From Ceratothoa steindachneri (taxonomy: Eukaryota > Arthropoda > Malacostraca > Isopoda > Cymothoidae), in contig OZ018326.1 in assembly GCA_963969495.1 (NCBI GenBank), positions 1,692,631 through 1,756,630 on the forward strand: 64,000 bases of DNA. Direction: 5' to 3'. Made by a program: the position numbers and the translations under genes. The notes beneath the pieces are model-generated. The model worked only from the letters and a program-made list of their open reading frames with translations, was not told the DNA's origin and made no database searches. Positions 34,290-46,237 of this stretch are shown here, piece by piece; positions within the stretch are counted from its first letter, which is position 1; every line of letters begins with the position of its first letter.

Positions 34290-35540
34290 ACTATTTCTTA
34301 TTCAGTTTGGTCTTTGAGAGTGTCGAGATGGCCATTCGGTGTTCGTGAATAAGAAGAAAGATGAATTGCTTCTGATCCTCATCCTTGGTCAGCGTCGCAT
34401 TGTTTGCCTCTGCCAGGACCACTCCTCGTTCAGGTGCATCGTTCGCCACTGTCAGGTTTTTTGGATCTGGCCTGAAACTCATCATTGAGCTTGTTGGCCT
34501 TCCATGCCAAAGGATCTATCTCTAGGAAGCCATTTTTCGTTTCCTGGGCTGCGCCTTTGTTAAGGACGTCGAATACACGATGTGACCTTTTGGTGAAGAA
34601 GGTATCAAGGGGGATGTTCATCCTGTCTTCGATTTATGCCCGGCGTGAGTGATCTTCGGTCGGATTTTCCGTCTTTATCCGTGTCACGCAGTAGGCCTTC
34701 ATTTTGTCTGGAACACGGTTATCCAACAGGGAAAGGCTGACCAAATCTTCCGCCAAATGTCAGAGATGCTGTTGGCGGGCATTGTTCGAGGTTGTAGTGA
34801 CGTTCATCTGTTTCTTGTACTTTAGTCAGCATGATGATATCTTTGTTTAGGGCATGGGATGACACACGAGCTTCGTGACAAAAGCGGACGAACACCAGGG
34901 TAGTGAAAAGCGCCATGCGAGTCACATTCCGCTCCTTTCGTTTCGTTGTCTTGAACTTGTATCGGAACAGGAATATCTTTAGGAAGTAGATACCCTTTGA
35001 CATCCACCTCGCGTGATGGATCGCACCAGGGGCACGTATCGATGGTCGAGTCGTTGTGCCCTCTTAGAGGAACAGGGCTGCGAGCTTCCGGGATTCAAAG
35101 TAGTCATCTACGGATACTTTGTTGGATCAGCCAGGACAGATGCCAGGTAATCCTTCATGTGGTTAATGCTGGTTAATGGTTGGCCACTTCTTTTGAATAC
35201 ACTTGAAAAGGGCGACTTCCGGACATCCAGTGTGCTCAAAGACTAGTCAAAAGACGTCATAGAGAACAATTTCCAATAGATGATGCGGCCTGAGCTTCTC
35301 CAGTACTTCGGGCATCACTCGTAATACACAGCAACTTCTCGAATCTTTGACCAGTTGCCAGAATCACAACCCTCTCCACTGTCTTCCATCCTATCTCCTG
35401 CAGAATTTTCCTGTCCTAATGCAGGAGATGGGGACCAAGTGCATGAAAGGTCTTTCGCGTTTCTTCGTCTTGGATTTGGCGTTGGGACGACTGCACCGCC
35501 GCATTGAAGTCACAGATTTGTCTTAGTGTGGGGGTGTGCG
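34290..35540 (-). pseudogene. Transposase-like protein, C-terminal part (HHARWM family)
   Basis: In order on the minus strand: a segment ending LGPHLLH-like (about 35430), EVLEKLRPHHLLEIVLYDVF (about 35300), LFKCIQKKWPTIN (about 35190), APGAIHHARWMSKGIYFLKI (about 35010), then ALFTTLVFVRFCHEARVSSHAL and further helices to 34290. The motif GAIHHARWM is the strongest landmark. Stops and frameshifts occur about every 100-200 bases. Catalytic residues are not identifiable, since the middle of the protein is missing. Confidence 0.55.
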
Positions 35541-35959
35541 TATCGACGCTCCCGGGCAGCATGGGTTATGCTGTTTAACCTAACTACATTTCTACCCGCC
35601 ATTACTTAGTACTTTACTTGGTGATATTGTAATGAACATCTGTGCACTTTTAACAGTCAGTTGGTTTTTGATCATAGCCGTGTGTAATGCCCAATACTAG
35701 AAAAATACCATGTTAAGTCAAGTCAGCGCAGTGACGCCTCTGTAATTAGATACAGGACACGGCGACTGTATGAACTGAAACAGAAACATAGGTGTGGCAG
35801 ACCAACGTTTAAAACCATACACAATCTTAAGGAATACATCTTTTACACCAGAGGCACCATGGCAGGAAAAATAAATCAAGGAAAATTAGTGCTATCAATA
35901 CCCCCCCGAAAGCCCCCAAGCCAACTGAGCGCAAAGAGGTACATCAATGGGAATCAAAT

Positions 35960-36863
35960 CTACCCACGATCTTACTCTCAAATGTAACCTCCCTAAGTGA
36001 TAACTAGATAAATTAAATTGTGTTGCCAACCAAGAACAGTTAGATGTCATTGCCATAACCGAAGCATGGCATTTGACATCAAAAACCTGCCATCTCCCGG
36101 GAAACGACTTGTTCCATCCACTCAAGGTAGACGTACCGAAGGGCATTGATGTGATGTGGGTTCGTGTCAGGCCGGCCAATCAACCCCGCTATATCGCATT
36201 CATTCTGTATTGTGTGGTTTACCACCATCCACTAGCTCCTACCAAGGCCCTCCTGCTACAACATATCATGGAGACTACAGGTAACCTAAGGGTGAGGTTT
36301 CCTTGCGCCCGACTAGATATCCACAGACAAAAAACCCTAGATTTCATCCTGACAGATAAGCAGCATCGGTCCTTGCCTCCCGAGCCAAGAGCCCCCTTAG
36401 GAAAAAGTCTATGCACCTCAATTCTCTGGTTACCCCCACCAACCACATCACACCGCCATCAACAAGCAATCAAAAAATATCAACCATTGTGCAACTCTTC
36501 CCAAGGGAGTTCGGACAGTGGGTAACAACCAACGCCTTGTAAGATGTCACAGAACCAATTGATATAGAAACCAAATGGACCAATTACATTAATAAAATCA
36601 CCATGGCCTACCACAGATATTTCCCCGAGATTTCCCGCCACCAGCACCTTAGCGTCTCCATCCCATGGATCGCCGAAAGAGTGAAAAGACTAATTAGCAA
36701 CCAAAACCACATCCACCGAGTGAACAACATAATAGAATACAATAAATTACGAAACAAAGTTATAAGAGAAATAAAGAAAGTAAAAAAGGAATATTACCCA
36801 AACCAATTAGCTGATCTCGAAAACAATAATATCACCAAGTGGTTAAATAAAATCAAAGATTAA
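35960..36863 (+). pseudogene. Endonuclease and linker region of the CR1-like LINE
   Basis: Begins PTILLSNVTSLSDN (35953-35995), the first strand of an APE endonuclease (family LNVxSL), frameshift, then QLDVIAITEAWHLT (first catalytic glutamate) at 36038-36078. The reading from 36073 continues with a damaged middle; a LDFILTD segment (36350) precedes the end of the domain. From 36603, a basic linker (YHRYFPEISRHQHLSVSIPW, then KKVKKEYYPNQLADL) leads to RT, as in jockey/CR1 ORF2. Confidence 0.65.
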
Positions 36864-37059
36864 TGTGGCCTGAACAACAATAGCTCCATGACTTGTACAA
36901 ACCACTTATCTGACCAACAAGCTTCACAAGCCATCAACCAGCACTTCGCCTCCATATGCCAGCCCCTCCCCCCCCCTCCATCCCCCCAGTCTTCCTGCTC
37001 ACTCTAACCCCTGTAATCGATCATCTACAAGTTTATAATAGATTGAAGAAATTTAAAAC

Positions 37060-38420
37060 GAACCGAGCCATAACTCTGTCCGACCTACCAATGAAACTAG
37101 TTAAAGAATTTTAAGCAGAACTTGCCACACTACTCACATCAATGATCAATGCATCATTGCAACAGGACAAATGCCCCAAGTATTGGAAGGTGGGAAACGT
37201 AACTGGCATACCTAAGAAGCCACCCCCCCACACTTAACGACCTAAGCCAAATTACCATCACCCCTCTGCCTAGCATATTGTGCGAATTTTTCATGGCACA
37301 ATCGGCATACAGTGACCTTACCTCCCAGATTGACCAAAATCAATTCGGAAATATCAAAAATCCATCCACAACCCACTGCCTCATTAGCTTCTTAGGTTTT
37401 GTCTACAAAAACCTCGAGAAACACAAAACAGGTTTGTTTGATTTTCATCGTCTTCAACAAAGCATTTGAATTAAAAAATAATATCATCCTCATTACTAAA
37501 GCCACAGCTTTAGGCATCCGATCATCCCTTGTACCCTGGATTAGCAACTTCCTGACCGGGCTTCAACAGGTCACACGGTACAGGAGTGGCTTTTCACACG
37601 CCCTCCCCATCATGTGCGGAGTGACACATGGTACGAGACTAGGACCACTCTGCTTCCTACTAATGATAAATGATGCCCTGGTTGACACAACAGCAAGGTG
37701 CAAATATATGGAACACTCCATCTTCGCCTCCACAGTCAACAACAATCCCGACTACAGCGCACTACAAACGACACTCGACACACTGAAGAACTGGACAGCA
37801 AAACAGTTACTATGTTGTTCAAACCATCCCCCTTCCCCCGTTCCCCTTCCTGACCTCAATATTTCTGCCCACACCCTGGTGTCTGTGTACACCACCAAAC
37901 TTTTGGGAGTCATGATCGACGACCAATTGGAATGGATCCCGCACATCCAGGCTATCTCAAAAGCAGCGAAAAACAAATTATTCATGTTTCAACACCTCAA
38001 ATCCCTCGGCTTAACCAATTCAAAACTAATAAACATATACACAACCTTCATCAGACCTAAGCCAGATTACGGCTCACCCGCGTGGTCATGCAGCCTCACT
38101 TAGTCCCAGAAAATAGGCTAGAAAAAGTGCAGAAAAGAGCGTTAAAAATTATCTTGGGTTACCAGTACTCAGGTTACCAACAAGCGCTCCACGCTTTTAA
38201 CCTTGCAAGCATCGGAAACCTTTACCTCAACACCCTGACACAGTTTTCCCACAAGCTTCTGTCCAACGAGCGGCACTGTAACCTTCTCCCTTCACCTAAC
38301 ACTCCCTCCCGCCACAACCTCCGAGCTACAAACATATTAGTTACAATAAGAGCCAGAACAAATCGATATGCAAACAGACTAGTCCCATCAATGGTGAAAA
38401 TAATTAACCAACATTAGGCT
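37060..38420 (+). pseudogene. Reverse transcriptase of the CR1-like LINE
   Basis: Key blocks: DLPMKLVKE-like entry (37080), GNVTGIPKK (37195), FNKAFEL (decayed block with catalytic aspartate expected), LGIRSSLVPWISNFLTGLQQ (37510), CGVTHGTRLGPLCFLLMINDAL (RT motif, PQG changed to THG), YMEHSIFAST where YVDDSTVAE is expected (both aspartates lost), LLGVMIDDQLEW, and the thumb TTFIRPKPDYGSPAWS. The end is in a second frame (38082-38417): RLEKVQKRALKIILG. Inactive catalytic site. Confidence 0.75.
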
Positions 38421-38759
38421 GAACCCCGCTCCCCCCTTGGTTACCCCCTTTGCCTTGACTCACCTTCCTGAGCCCCGCTAGTAAAATGCATGTGCCAATG
38501 TAAATATACTAGCTTATGAAATAAGTACTTTACAATTAGGTGTTAGTTAATACGAATTTATACTCCCATTGTACATATATTTTTAAAACATTTAATGTTA
38601 ATTATCACTAAGCAAATCTCATATTTTAACATATTCTTATTAATATTTTACCCTAACTATATATCTCTCAACTATGTATTTTCAGACGCTCGGCTGTACT
38701 GATATAACCAACTGTTAATTATTATTAATTATCACTATTATCAGATCAAAAATATCGTG

Positions 38760-39360
38760 GCCCAGGGCCTGTGCAACAGTGCCGGTGACGAACGCCGCAC
38801 CACCATCTGAGAGTTTTATACTATCCAAGGCGCCGATGACTTCAGTAGATTTGAAGATGTTCTTGGGCCTTTTCGCGGAAGGACCAGTTGAATGTCAATA
38901 GTCATCTTCAGCCTGTGCCTCCTCTGTCAATGCTGAGATGGAACTGAATGAAGCAGCGGTCCCTTGAAATTTAGCCTCTCGTTTGACGTATCTACGCTTG
39001 AGAGCAGTTTCTTGGTCATTTCTCTTCCCACGCCTGGCCTCGACTCCAGATTTTTCGCGTTGTCCCTGCAATACTTCACGAGAAGATGACCTCACGAACT
39101 ATCTTGGAGAACTCTTTTTCTTCTTTGTTGGTCTTCGTCTGGAGGTCATTGCATGTGGGAACATCAAAGAGATCATGAAGGTCATCTAGGAAAATCTTCT
39201 TGAGACGGTCCGACTCTCGCCCACAAATCCAGTGTTACTTGAGTGCTTGATGTAACAGGTATAAAGACAGCACATCCCGCTTACTTGGAAGACGCGCACA
39301 TAACAGGGAATTATCAGGCTTCCAGAGAAGCCAACACTTGGGGCTCGAACGAGTACTGAT
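38760..39360 (-). pseudogene. Transposase-like protein, N-terminal part
   Basis: The sense strand shows a KDVLSLYLLHQALK-like helix (39270), KKIFLDDLHDLFDVPTCNDL (39198-39140), a lysine/glutamate-rich stretch, RRGVGREMTKKLL-type basic segment, and after frameshifts KRPKNIFKSTEVIGALDSIK with LSDGGAAFV and ALGHDIFDLI (38880-38755). These blocks resemble, from memory, the N-terminal part of the same invertebrate TE protein whose C-terminal part is at 34290-35540. The join is interrupted by the LINE at 35560-38750, and the expected catalytic segment is absent. Confidence 0.5.
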
Positions 39361-39549
39361 TGCCATAAACTGAAAATAAGAGGAAAAAACAAAAGAAAAA
39401 AAAGATTAAAAGTGGGGCGATCTCTAAATATCTGTATTATGATGAAATTTCGCACAGAAGAGGAATGCACCACGAAAAAACAGTGGTATAGAGAAAGGAG
39501 CAGTGCACTTTTAAATTTTACCCCCAATTATTGGACCACCTTAATAAAA

Positions 39550-39558
<9 letters not shown>

Positions 39559-39589
<31 letters not shown>
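39559..39589. repeat. (TA)n microsatellite
   Basis: About 15 TA units after an A-run, at the right end of the unassigned transposon. Confidence 0.9.
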
Positions 39590-39593
<4 letters not shown>

Positions 39594-39784
39594 ATGCGTT
39601 ATTAAAGTCAACAACTGCGGCAGCGTTATTGATTTTGACTTACAATTTCTTGATTTGCCTTACAAGTCACTAAATAGAATCTTCGAGGAGAGATAAAATA
39701 GCCACAAAGAACATATTTTATTCCTAAACGCCTTTCGACCGCAGTGGGTCATCTCTAGGGAAATATGGTAGTAACTCTTATAAT
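39590..39784. repeat. Inverted-repeat arm, left (pairs with 60835-61002)
   Basis: gcgttattaaagtcaacaa, atcttcgaggagag, aaatagccacaaag, atattttattcct, tttcgaccgcagtgggtcat and tatggtagtaactcttataa all recur, reverse-complemented and in reverse order, at 60835-61002. This copy has about 30 extra bases near 39615-39650. Each arm has a (TA)n tract on the side away from the LINE cluster. Confidence 0.85.
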
Positions 39785-40311
39785 TTGACTTTGAATTTGA
39801 TGATAAAAGATGGGAAAAATGGGTGTGACATAGTAGGAGAGGTTAAAGAGAGAAAAGGTGTAACAGTAGAAGAATATGTGTGCCAGCTTTCCTGGCATTG
39901 TTTTCACGTCGTCTTCTTTGTTCGTAAGCATTTCTGATGAGAATAATAAGGCGTTCAAGCCTTTGTAAACGTACGGCTTGGAGCTTGTGGCTTAGAGTTT
40001 ACTCGTAACTAAGCATTTACACATGTTAGATCGTTTCCTATTTTACTTTGTCCACTTCGGATCTTTTATATTGACTGCATTTATACTTTGTTGATTTAAG
40101 GATTCTTCTTTATTTGGGTGTTTGTTTGTCTTTTTTTTTTGCACATCTGTTCGTATATAACGATCTCATTTATAGTTTGTTAAATTCACGTTACTTTTAC
40201 ATTGGTTGTATGTCCACTACGGATCTTTTTTTTTGGTTACTCTTTTTTAACATGTGAACTATGGTTCCCATTGTCCTTACTTTTCAAATTTTTGTTTTTT
40301 CCGGTAAATAT
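39785..40311 (-). other. 3' UTR of LINE-A
   Basis: T-rich on plus. Holds two copies of the recurring motif (plus strand tgtccacttcggatctttt at 40049 and tgtccactacggatctttt at 40211). 39785-39960 matches 51959-52145 in the opposite orientation, confirming that the end belongs to the same family. Confidence 0.7.
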
Positions 40312-43000
40312 TTATCTGAATAAAGGTAAAAGATCCTCCTGCGTACGCAAGCGGCTGCCGTTAAATCCCCGTTTGTAGAGTCGTAATCGGTTTTCATAAT
40401 CTGGTTGTTGTACTTCGTCATTCGTCCACTCGTCGATTTTCGTCCAAATTGATTTTGCCCTATTGTGAAGGATCACATTTAGGGGTTCAACCTCCGCGAG
40501 GGCGTGGAGTCTGGTCGAAGGTATGAAGTTCATTTTGGACACTCCCAGAATGAAGTGGAGTCCCTGATTTTGTATCGCTTGCATTTTCCTTAATTGGGTA
40601 TTACACTCCACGTGCAACGGGATAGCGGGATACAGCAAGATAGGTCTCACTAGGGCTAGGTATAATTTTCTCTTATTCCGGAGGGAAAGCCTCTTAAACC
40701 TATAAAGTTGGCGCAAACGAAGGTGGGCCTGTGCGACTTTCGAGTTGACGTGTGCACCGTATCCCGATGACGTCACAATTAACCAGAGAACGCGAGCTTC
40801 GCGTGAATAAGGGTAAAACTCGTCCCGCACTAAGATTTCTGCCATCTTTCTGCATCCTATGGAAAGAACCTTAAACTTCTCCACATTGGTGCGTATCTTA
40901 TTTCGGGCTTCATAGGCATTAAGATGGTCTATTTGCCCCGCCGTCCTGTTCGCAATGTCGATAGGGTTGAGGTAATCGCTGGTGAGTAGTTGCGATATGT
41001 CGTCTGCTAGTTGAATATACTTCGCGTAATCTTTGGTAGGTTGAAGAAGATCGCTGGTGTAGACTGCGTACAGGGTTGGACTCAGGCAACCACCTTGAGG
41101 CCCCTCGGTTCCCATAGGGAATGGCTGACCTTCGATGCTGTTTATTTTAATGGTTGCCTCGTGGTCCTCAAGTTATTCGAAAAGAAGTCTGGTAATATTG
41201 GTGTCCTTCTTCAGGTCACAGAGCTTCTTTTTAAGTCCGGGGATCCATAATTTATCAAAAGCAGATGATACGTCCGTGAGTACCAAATCAACCCTCAGGT
41301 TATCAGCCTTTGCGAAGGCGATATTCTCCCTCAGCAGGGCTATGGCCGTTTCGGTTCCCAGGTGCCTCCTGAATCCATGTTGTTGTACATTATATCCCCC
41401 GTTATCTTCTAGGAAGTCTCTCAGTCTGTCGTTTATCAACTTTTCAAGGAGCTTTCCCAACAACTCCAGGAGTGGTATGGGCCTGTAGCTTTTTATCTCT
41501 TCTTTGGGCTTTCCCGGTTTCTAAAGAAAAATCATCTTGGCCCTTTTGAGTCGATCGGGGAAGTAACCAGCGTTAAGGCAAGCGCTATTCTAATATTCAT
41601 GGGAGCATTGATCAGGTGAGCCCTGGTGATGCCCGAAATGCCTGGGGCCTTTGGTTTAAAGCTCTTGAGAGCAGCTTCAAATTCGTCTTGGGTAAATGGT
41701 CTACCCTCTTCCTCCGTTTGTCTGGTGGTATCGACAAAACTAAAGTGAGTCAATCCCGGCATACGAGCCTCCAGGTCTGCCAAGATCTCTTCCTCGTATT
41801 CCAGATTGAAGGCCAGGTTTTTTTCATCTGTGATCGTGAACCTGTTTTTCCAATGGTTCCTGAAGTGACGCTCGATCTCCTGGTCATCCGAGATTTTCTC
41901 CCCGTCGACTCTGATATTAATGTTAGTTCTGGCGGACATAGTGCCACTTAGCTTTCTAAGTTGGCGCCAAAATCTCCTGGAATCTCCTTCCTCATCTATC
42001 CGATCTATAAACCCGTCCCAGATTGTACTCGATTGTTCCGCTATGAGCAATTTCAACTCCAGACGGAGGTTCTGGAGTTCCCGGTAGCGGTCTGCCGTAA
42101 ATCCAATCCGTCCTATTTCACCAACCAGCGCGTCCAGCCTGTCCTTTCCTTCCACTATCCTTTCGTTCCAGCGTGGCACTGGGAGAATCCTGTACTTGAC
42201 TCTGGGGATGGTTGTTCTGTCCGCCTCCACCAGCCTCGTCATGATTTCGTCTAGGTGAGTATCAAGATCTTCCAGTGACGACGCGTCAAGATGGTCCAAT
42301 TGGGAGTCCTACAGAAGTCTTTTGTACTCCTCCCAGTTTGCTTTAGGCATGCACCTCCGCGATGGAATCTCCACCTGTATAGGGGACGTAGAGACGGTAG
42401 TAACCATGCTTATATGGTCCGATGGCGTGTATGGGCCATGAACTGTCAACTGGTTCAGCACAAAGTTGGAATTCACAAGTACAATATCCGTGGTCGTCGA
42501 GGATCTCCTCGTCAAGTATGTCGGAAAGTCCGGACCGACTCTGCGTACCAGGTCTCGGTCGATGAGCATGCTCAGTGTGGTTCCCAATTTATTAAAACCA
42601 GAGGTGTAGCCAGCCTCTCTGAACCTGGCATTCAGATCGCCAATCAAGATGGTCGAGGCGTTTCTCCTGAAGAGCCTGATGAAGTTGGGGATGGGGAGGT
42701 ACGGGCGTCTTGGGGGTTAATAGCCCACTGCGATGAAAAGGTCATCGAAGGTCATCTTAATCTTGATGGCCAGATATGACTTTTCTAAATCTGTGACTTC
42801 CCTGAATTTGATGCCATTGCGAATCGCTATTACGAAGCCATCGAATCTTGAGTTAGAGTGGGTAGTCCAAACCGATGCCATGTTATGAAATCAGTACTTC
42901 GCGTATGATGTTATTGTACGTGAATCTTTTGGTTTCCCATCCATTGACATTCAGCGAGAAGAACTTGATTTTATTTATAAACTTGATATTATGAGCCATG
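40312..43000 (-). pseudogene. LINE-A ORF2 (endonuclease-RT)
   Basis: ATG at 43000. Endonuclease: FSLNVNGWETKRF, a damaged middle, then ILIGDLNARF (42660-42630) and PSDHISMVT (histidine motif, about 42420). Linker open at 42299-41532, with FRNHWKNRF and PFTQDEFEAALKSFKPKAPG. RT: KLINDRLRDFLEDNGGYNVQQHGFR, DLVLTDVSSAFDKLW (41463-41173), GPQGGCLSPTLYAVYT and YIQLADDISQLL with both aspartates (41115-40990), thumb ALVRPILLYPAIPLH, terminal EVEPLNVILHNRAKSIW. About 895 codons; breaks near 42720, 42308, 41530 and 41170. The two C-terminal readings (41463-41173 and 41115-40312) are long and little decayed. Confidence 0.85.
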
Positions 43001-43014
43001 TTATTCAGATTGGA

Positions 43015-44300
43015 CGTTACAAGGAGTTACAAGGAAAGAAAGTACCATAGGAGACCTAACGGGCCATTCAAAAAGGAAACTTTGGACTAGCAATTAAGTA
43101 AGCACATGGCTGCTCAATTGTTTTGAGTCCCTAAAAGGCAACTTTTCAAGACTTTGTCTAGTCTTGACTTGAACTGGTCAACAGATTCACTGTTGACAAC
43201 TTCCACTAGAAGTGTGTTCCACTTACCGCAGACACTGTAGGTAAAAAAATTTCCACACAGATTGTGGTTGTAACGCTTCAGTTCAAGTTTGAAGCCGTGA
43301 TTGCGCGTTCTGTTCTCACTCAGTGTGAAAATATCCCGGTAGTCAACATTGTCGAACCCTTAAAGTATTTTGAAAACTTCGATGAGCTGACCACGCAGTC
43401 TACGGGTTTCCAGCGAGAACAGATCTAATTCCCTTAGTCTATCCTCATAACTTTTAGGTCGGATAGAGGGACTTAGCTTGGTTGCCCTGGCTTGTACGCG
43501 TTCCAATCTCGCGATATCCTTTCGCAATGAAGGACTCCAAAATTGTAAGGCATACTCCAGGTGCGGTCGGACAAGTGAGTTGTACAGGCACAGTACAATC
43601 TCCTGGTTCCGATAACCAAACTGGCGCTTAATATAGCCTAGCATCCTTTGGGCCTTTTTCTCCGCCTCAATGCACTGTTTCGAGAACTTGAGGTCACCAA
43701 TGATTGTTACACCCAAGTTCTTCTCAGTGTTGGTGGATTCAATAGCAGTGCCCTCAAGGATATACTGAGATTGGGGGTTTCTGTGGCCGATATGCATCAC
43801 TTTGCATTTGTTCACGTTAAAGGCATTTGCCACGTGTCCGACCACTCCCCAATTTTCCCAAGATCTTCCTGCAGGTGGGCAGTATTTCCATCCTTTGCAA
43901 CGTTCATACCAAGCTTGGTATCATCGGCAAATTTGGAAATCTTGGCAACTATGTCACCGTCCATGTCGTTGACGTAGATGATAAATAGTAGTGGTCCCAG
44001 GACAGAACCTTGAGGCACCCCTTTAGTAACGGGCACCCACTCAGAAGACTGTCCATTCACCACCACGTGTTGCCGTCTGCCACTTAGCTAGTTCTCGATC
44101 CAGCCGGCTACCTTTCCGCTTATGCCCAGCGCTCGCACTTTCTGGAGAAGGCGGCGGTGTGGTACCTTATCAAAGGCTTTCTAAAAGTCTAGGTAGACCA
44201 CATCTACCGCCTTTTCCCGATCGTGCTCACTGGAAACGAAGTGAAAGAATTCCACAAGGTTCTGTATCTTTGCCTGATCGTCGCGAGCTGGTGATCTCAC
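43015..44300 (-). mobile_element. CR1-type LINE fragment inserted at the LINE-A ORF1/ORF2 boundary
   Basis: 5'-truncated RT: SPARDDQAKIQNLVEFFHFV, AVDVVYLDF then a stop before KAFDKV (44180), GVPQGSVLGPLLFIIYVNDM and ISKFADDTKLG (44066-43890, FADD intact), NKCKVMHIGHRNP, SLVRPHLEYALQFWSP, RLRELDLFSLETRRLRG (43845-43360). The 3' tail has ccttgtaact repeated, a short tandem tail typical of CR1. One or two frame breaks only; fairly young. Confidence 0.85.
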
Positions 44301-45690
44301 TCTCCCTGACCTTTTTTTATTAAATTGATCGTGAGACAAATTGTAACACAATTCGGGACAGACTACGATGCTACCTGCTTTGATAGCTGATAGCATTTCT
44401 TCCTTTTTCTCTTCGCTGTCGTACTCATATTTGAATCTGCCTCTTAATACGCTCTCAACAATATCTTTAACCTTAGCCAACTTTGGGAGCGGTGACGAAG
44501 GTGAGGCATAAATTTTCATGTTCATGTCTGTGGTCTTTCTCGAGGGTGGTGTGATCTTATCTTCTTTGGTAGGTTTGGTATGAGGAAGCGCTCCTTTCTG
44601 GGCGTCCGTCTTTTGGGGCGGTAGGTCAGTCTCCATCACCTCGGGTGTCGTACTCTCCGCTTGTCTAGTCAGATGAGGATCTCTAGATTTCGATCGGGTT
44701 CTCGAGGCGGTTCTGGGTTTGCTACCCGTTTGTGTCTGTTAAAGTTCGTTTGAGGGAGGATTATCGGGGAACCACATAGGCTTCATCCCGTTTTGTTTAA
44801 ACATCTTATTGAGCTCCGTGGCATAGCTCCCAGGCTTCGCGATATTAACGAAATGTGCGTGAATCACGCACATGACCAAATCTAGTTTCATAGAGGGGTC
44901 TAACTGCAGCAGGGTTTTTCCTGTGTCTTGGCTCTGTGCTGCCTGAGCATACGAGGTGCTTGCCTTACGGGCCTTTTCTTCATGCAAGTTCTTCTTCTTA
45001 TCGGCAACCAGTGACTTTTTCTTGGGGCACGAGATAGACAACGTTCGGTGGCGGCCTTCGCAATTCAGGCATTTCTTTGTAATCCCGTTAGTACATTCCT
45101 TCCAGGTGTGCCCTGCTCCGGCGCACTCAGAAGACACTTTACCCTGGAACGTACATACCTTTGTTGCATGATGCTCAAGAGCGTAGCAGGAGAAGCATAC
45201 CTGTAAAGAAACAAACGTTTCCCTCTCTATGCACGATGTCGCTATCCTGGTGCAGAACAAGATCAGCCCTGCTTCCGATGCCTTGGCAGCCCTCTCCGTT
45301 GTCTGGAACATTGCCTTGAACTGGTGGGAGTACTCACCACCCTCGCGGTTCTTAAATTTGTAGATGTCTTCGACCTTAGCCCATGATTGTTTTTCTTCGA
45401 TCTCGTCTTTGATTTCCTCTGCACTGTGTGTCCCGACCAAGGGGTCGAGGTGGCGGCAGATGATCGACCTTTGCCCCGATGCGTAGGGTGGAACCTTGGG
45501 TGACAGGCCAATGTTCTGCAGTTTCGTGCGGGAGTCCACGCCCAGCAACTTGTCTACGTCAAGGTTGCTGTGATCTAGATATAAAAATCTCACCCTCCCC
45601 TTATAAACGTTTTTGTAACATATAGTTTTCCTTTTAAAATTTTCCTGGGAAATGATTGGCCAAATTTTGTACGCTTATCGATAGAGAAAA
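44301..45690 (-). pseudogene. LINE-A ORF1 (gag-like, three CCHC knuckles)
   Basis: The frame is open upstream of 45593 to about 45680, adding a segment that aligns to the LINE-B N-terminus. The 284-codon reading to 44739 has DVDKLLGVDSRTKLQNIGL, KDEIEEKQSWAKVEDIYKFK (an RRM-like fold would fit, but this is a guess), then knuckles CFSCYALEHHATKVC, CAGAGHTWKEC and CLNCEGRHRTLSISC. A second reading (44639-44301) gives the C-terminal MKIYASPSSPLPKLAKVKD and FNKKRSGR, equivalent to FEKKRSGR of LINE-B. The CR1 begins directly after it. Confidence 0.75.
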
Positions 45691-45699
45691 ATGAATCGT

Positions 45700-46154
45700 G
45701 AAATACTCCCAACGATAAACCTTGACGTAAATATACGTGCAAACCGAAGACGCGCAATAGGTAGAACGGCTCTGTTCCCTAGCAGTAAAACCTGCGCGAG
45801 AGAAGTGGTACTACCTATGTACACGTAGTAGTAGTACACTAGACTGAAGTAAAAGTGACAGTAAAAATTTTATAAATACAAACAAATAAAAAAGAGGCGA
45901 AGTGCCCACACTTAAGAACCCCCCCCTCCAAATATAAATATAGTATAAATTAAAAACTTAATTAACTTTAAATATAAAAGAGGCGAAGTCCCCAATTCCC
46001 AATTAGAAAATAAAACCAAAACAATCAAAAACGATAAAAAGAGGCGAAGTGCCCAAATTAAAGAAACAGATTAAAACTCAGAACTTATGAGATTCAGCAT
46101 AAGAGACACCTTTGAAAGGCTCGAATGCCTCGACGGAAAATACAACTTATTAAA

Positions 46155-46237
<83 letters not shown>

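Larger units (their letters stand above)
35560..38750 (+). mobile_element. CR1-like LINE inside the unassigned transposon
   Basis: A plus-strand endonuclease region (35960-36530) and RT (37060-38420) lie between the two halves of the minus-strand transposon. Borders are approximate: the transposon reading stops near 35560 and resumes near 38755. I found no target duplication, which is common for CR1-type elements. Confidence 0.65.
34157..39544 (-). mobile_element. DNA transposon of unassigned family, split by a CR1-like LINE
   Basis: Ends are short inverted repeats: left TTAGAGTGGTCCCAAAG (34157), right read inward on the minus strand TTAAGGTGGTCCAATAA (from 39544), matching at TTA..GTGGTCC. 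Minus-strand coding is seen at 39360-38760 (N-terminal) and 35540-34290 (C-terminal), with a plus-strand LINE between. (TA)n tracts touch or nearly touch both ends. I recall relatives encoding the same HHARWM-containing protein in other invertebrates but cannot name the superfamily. Confidence 0.6.
39785..45690 (-). mobile_element. LINE-A: I/Jockey-group LINE, minus strand, with a CR1 inside
   Basis: Sense order: ORF1 (45690-44301), inserted CR1 (44300-43015), ORF2 (43000-40312), 3' UTR (40311-39785). No RNase H. The domain layout and protein pattern are shared with LINE-B and LINE-C. A 5'-truncated piece of the same family lies at 51470-52145. Confidence 0.8.

Noticed and set aside
39755..39958. 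A 67-codon minus-strand reading that is similar to a 71-codon plus-strand reading at 51959-52174
   Set aside because: Protein-like similarity comes from the shared LINE-A 3' UTR; the region is downstream of the ORF2 stop in both places, and there is no domain.
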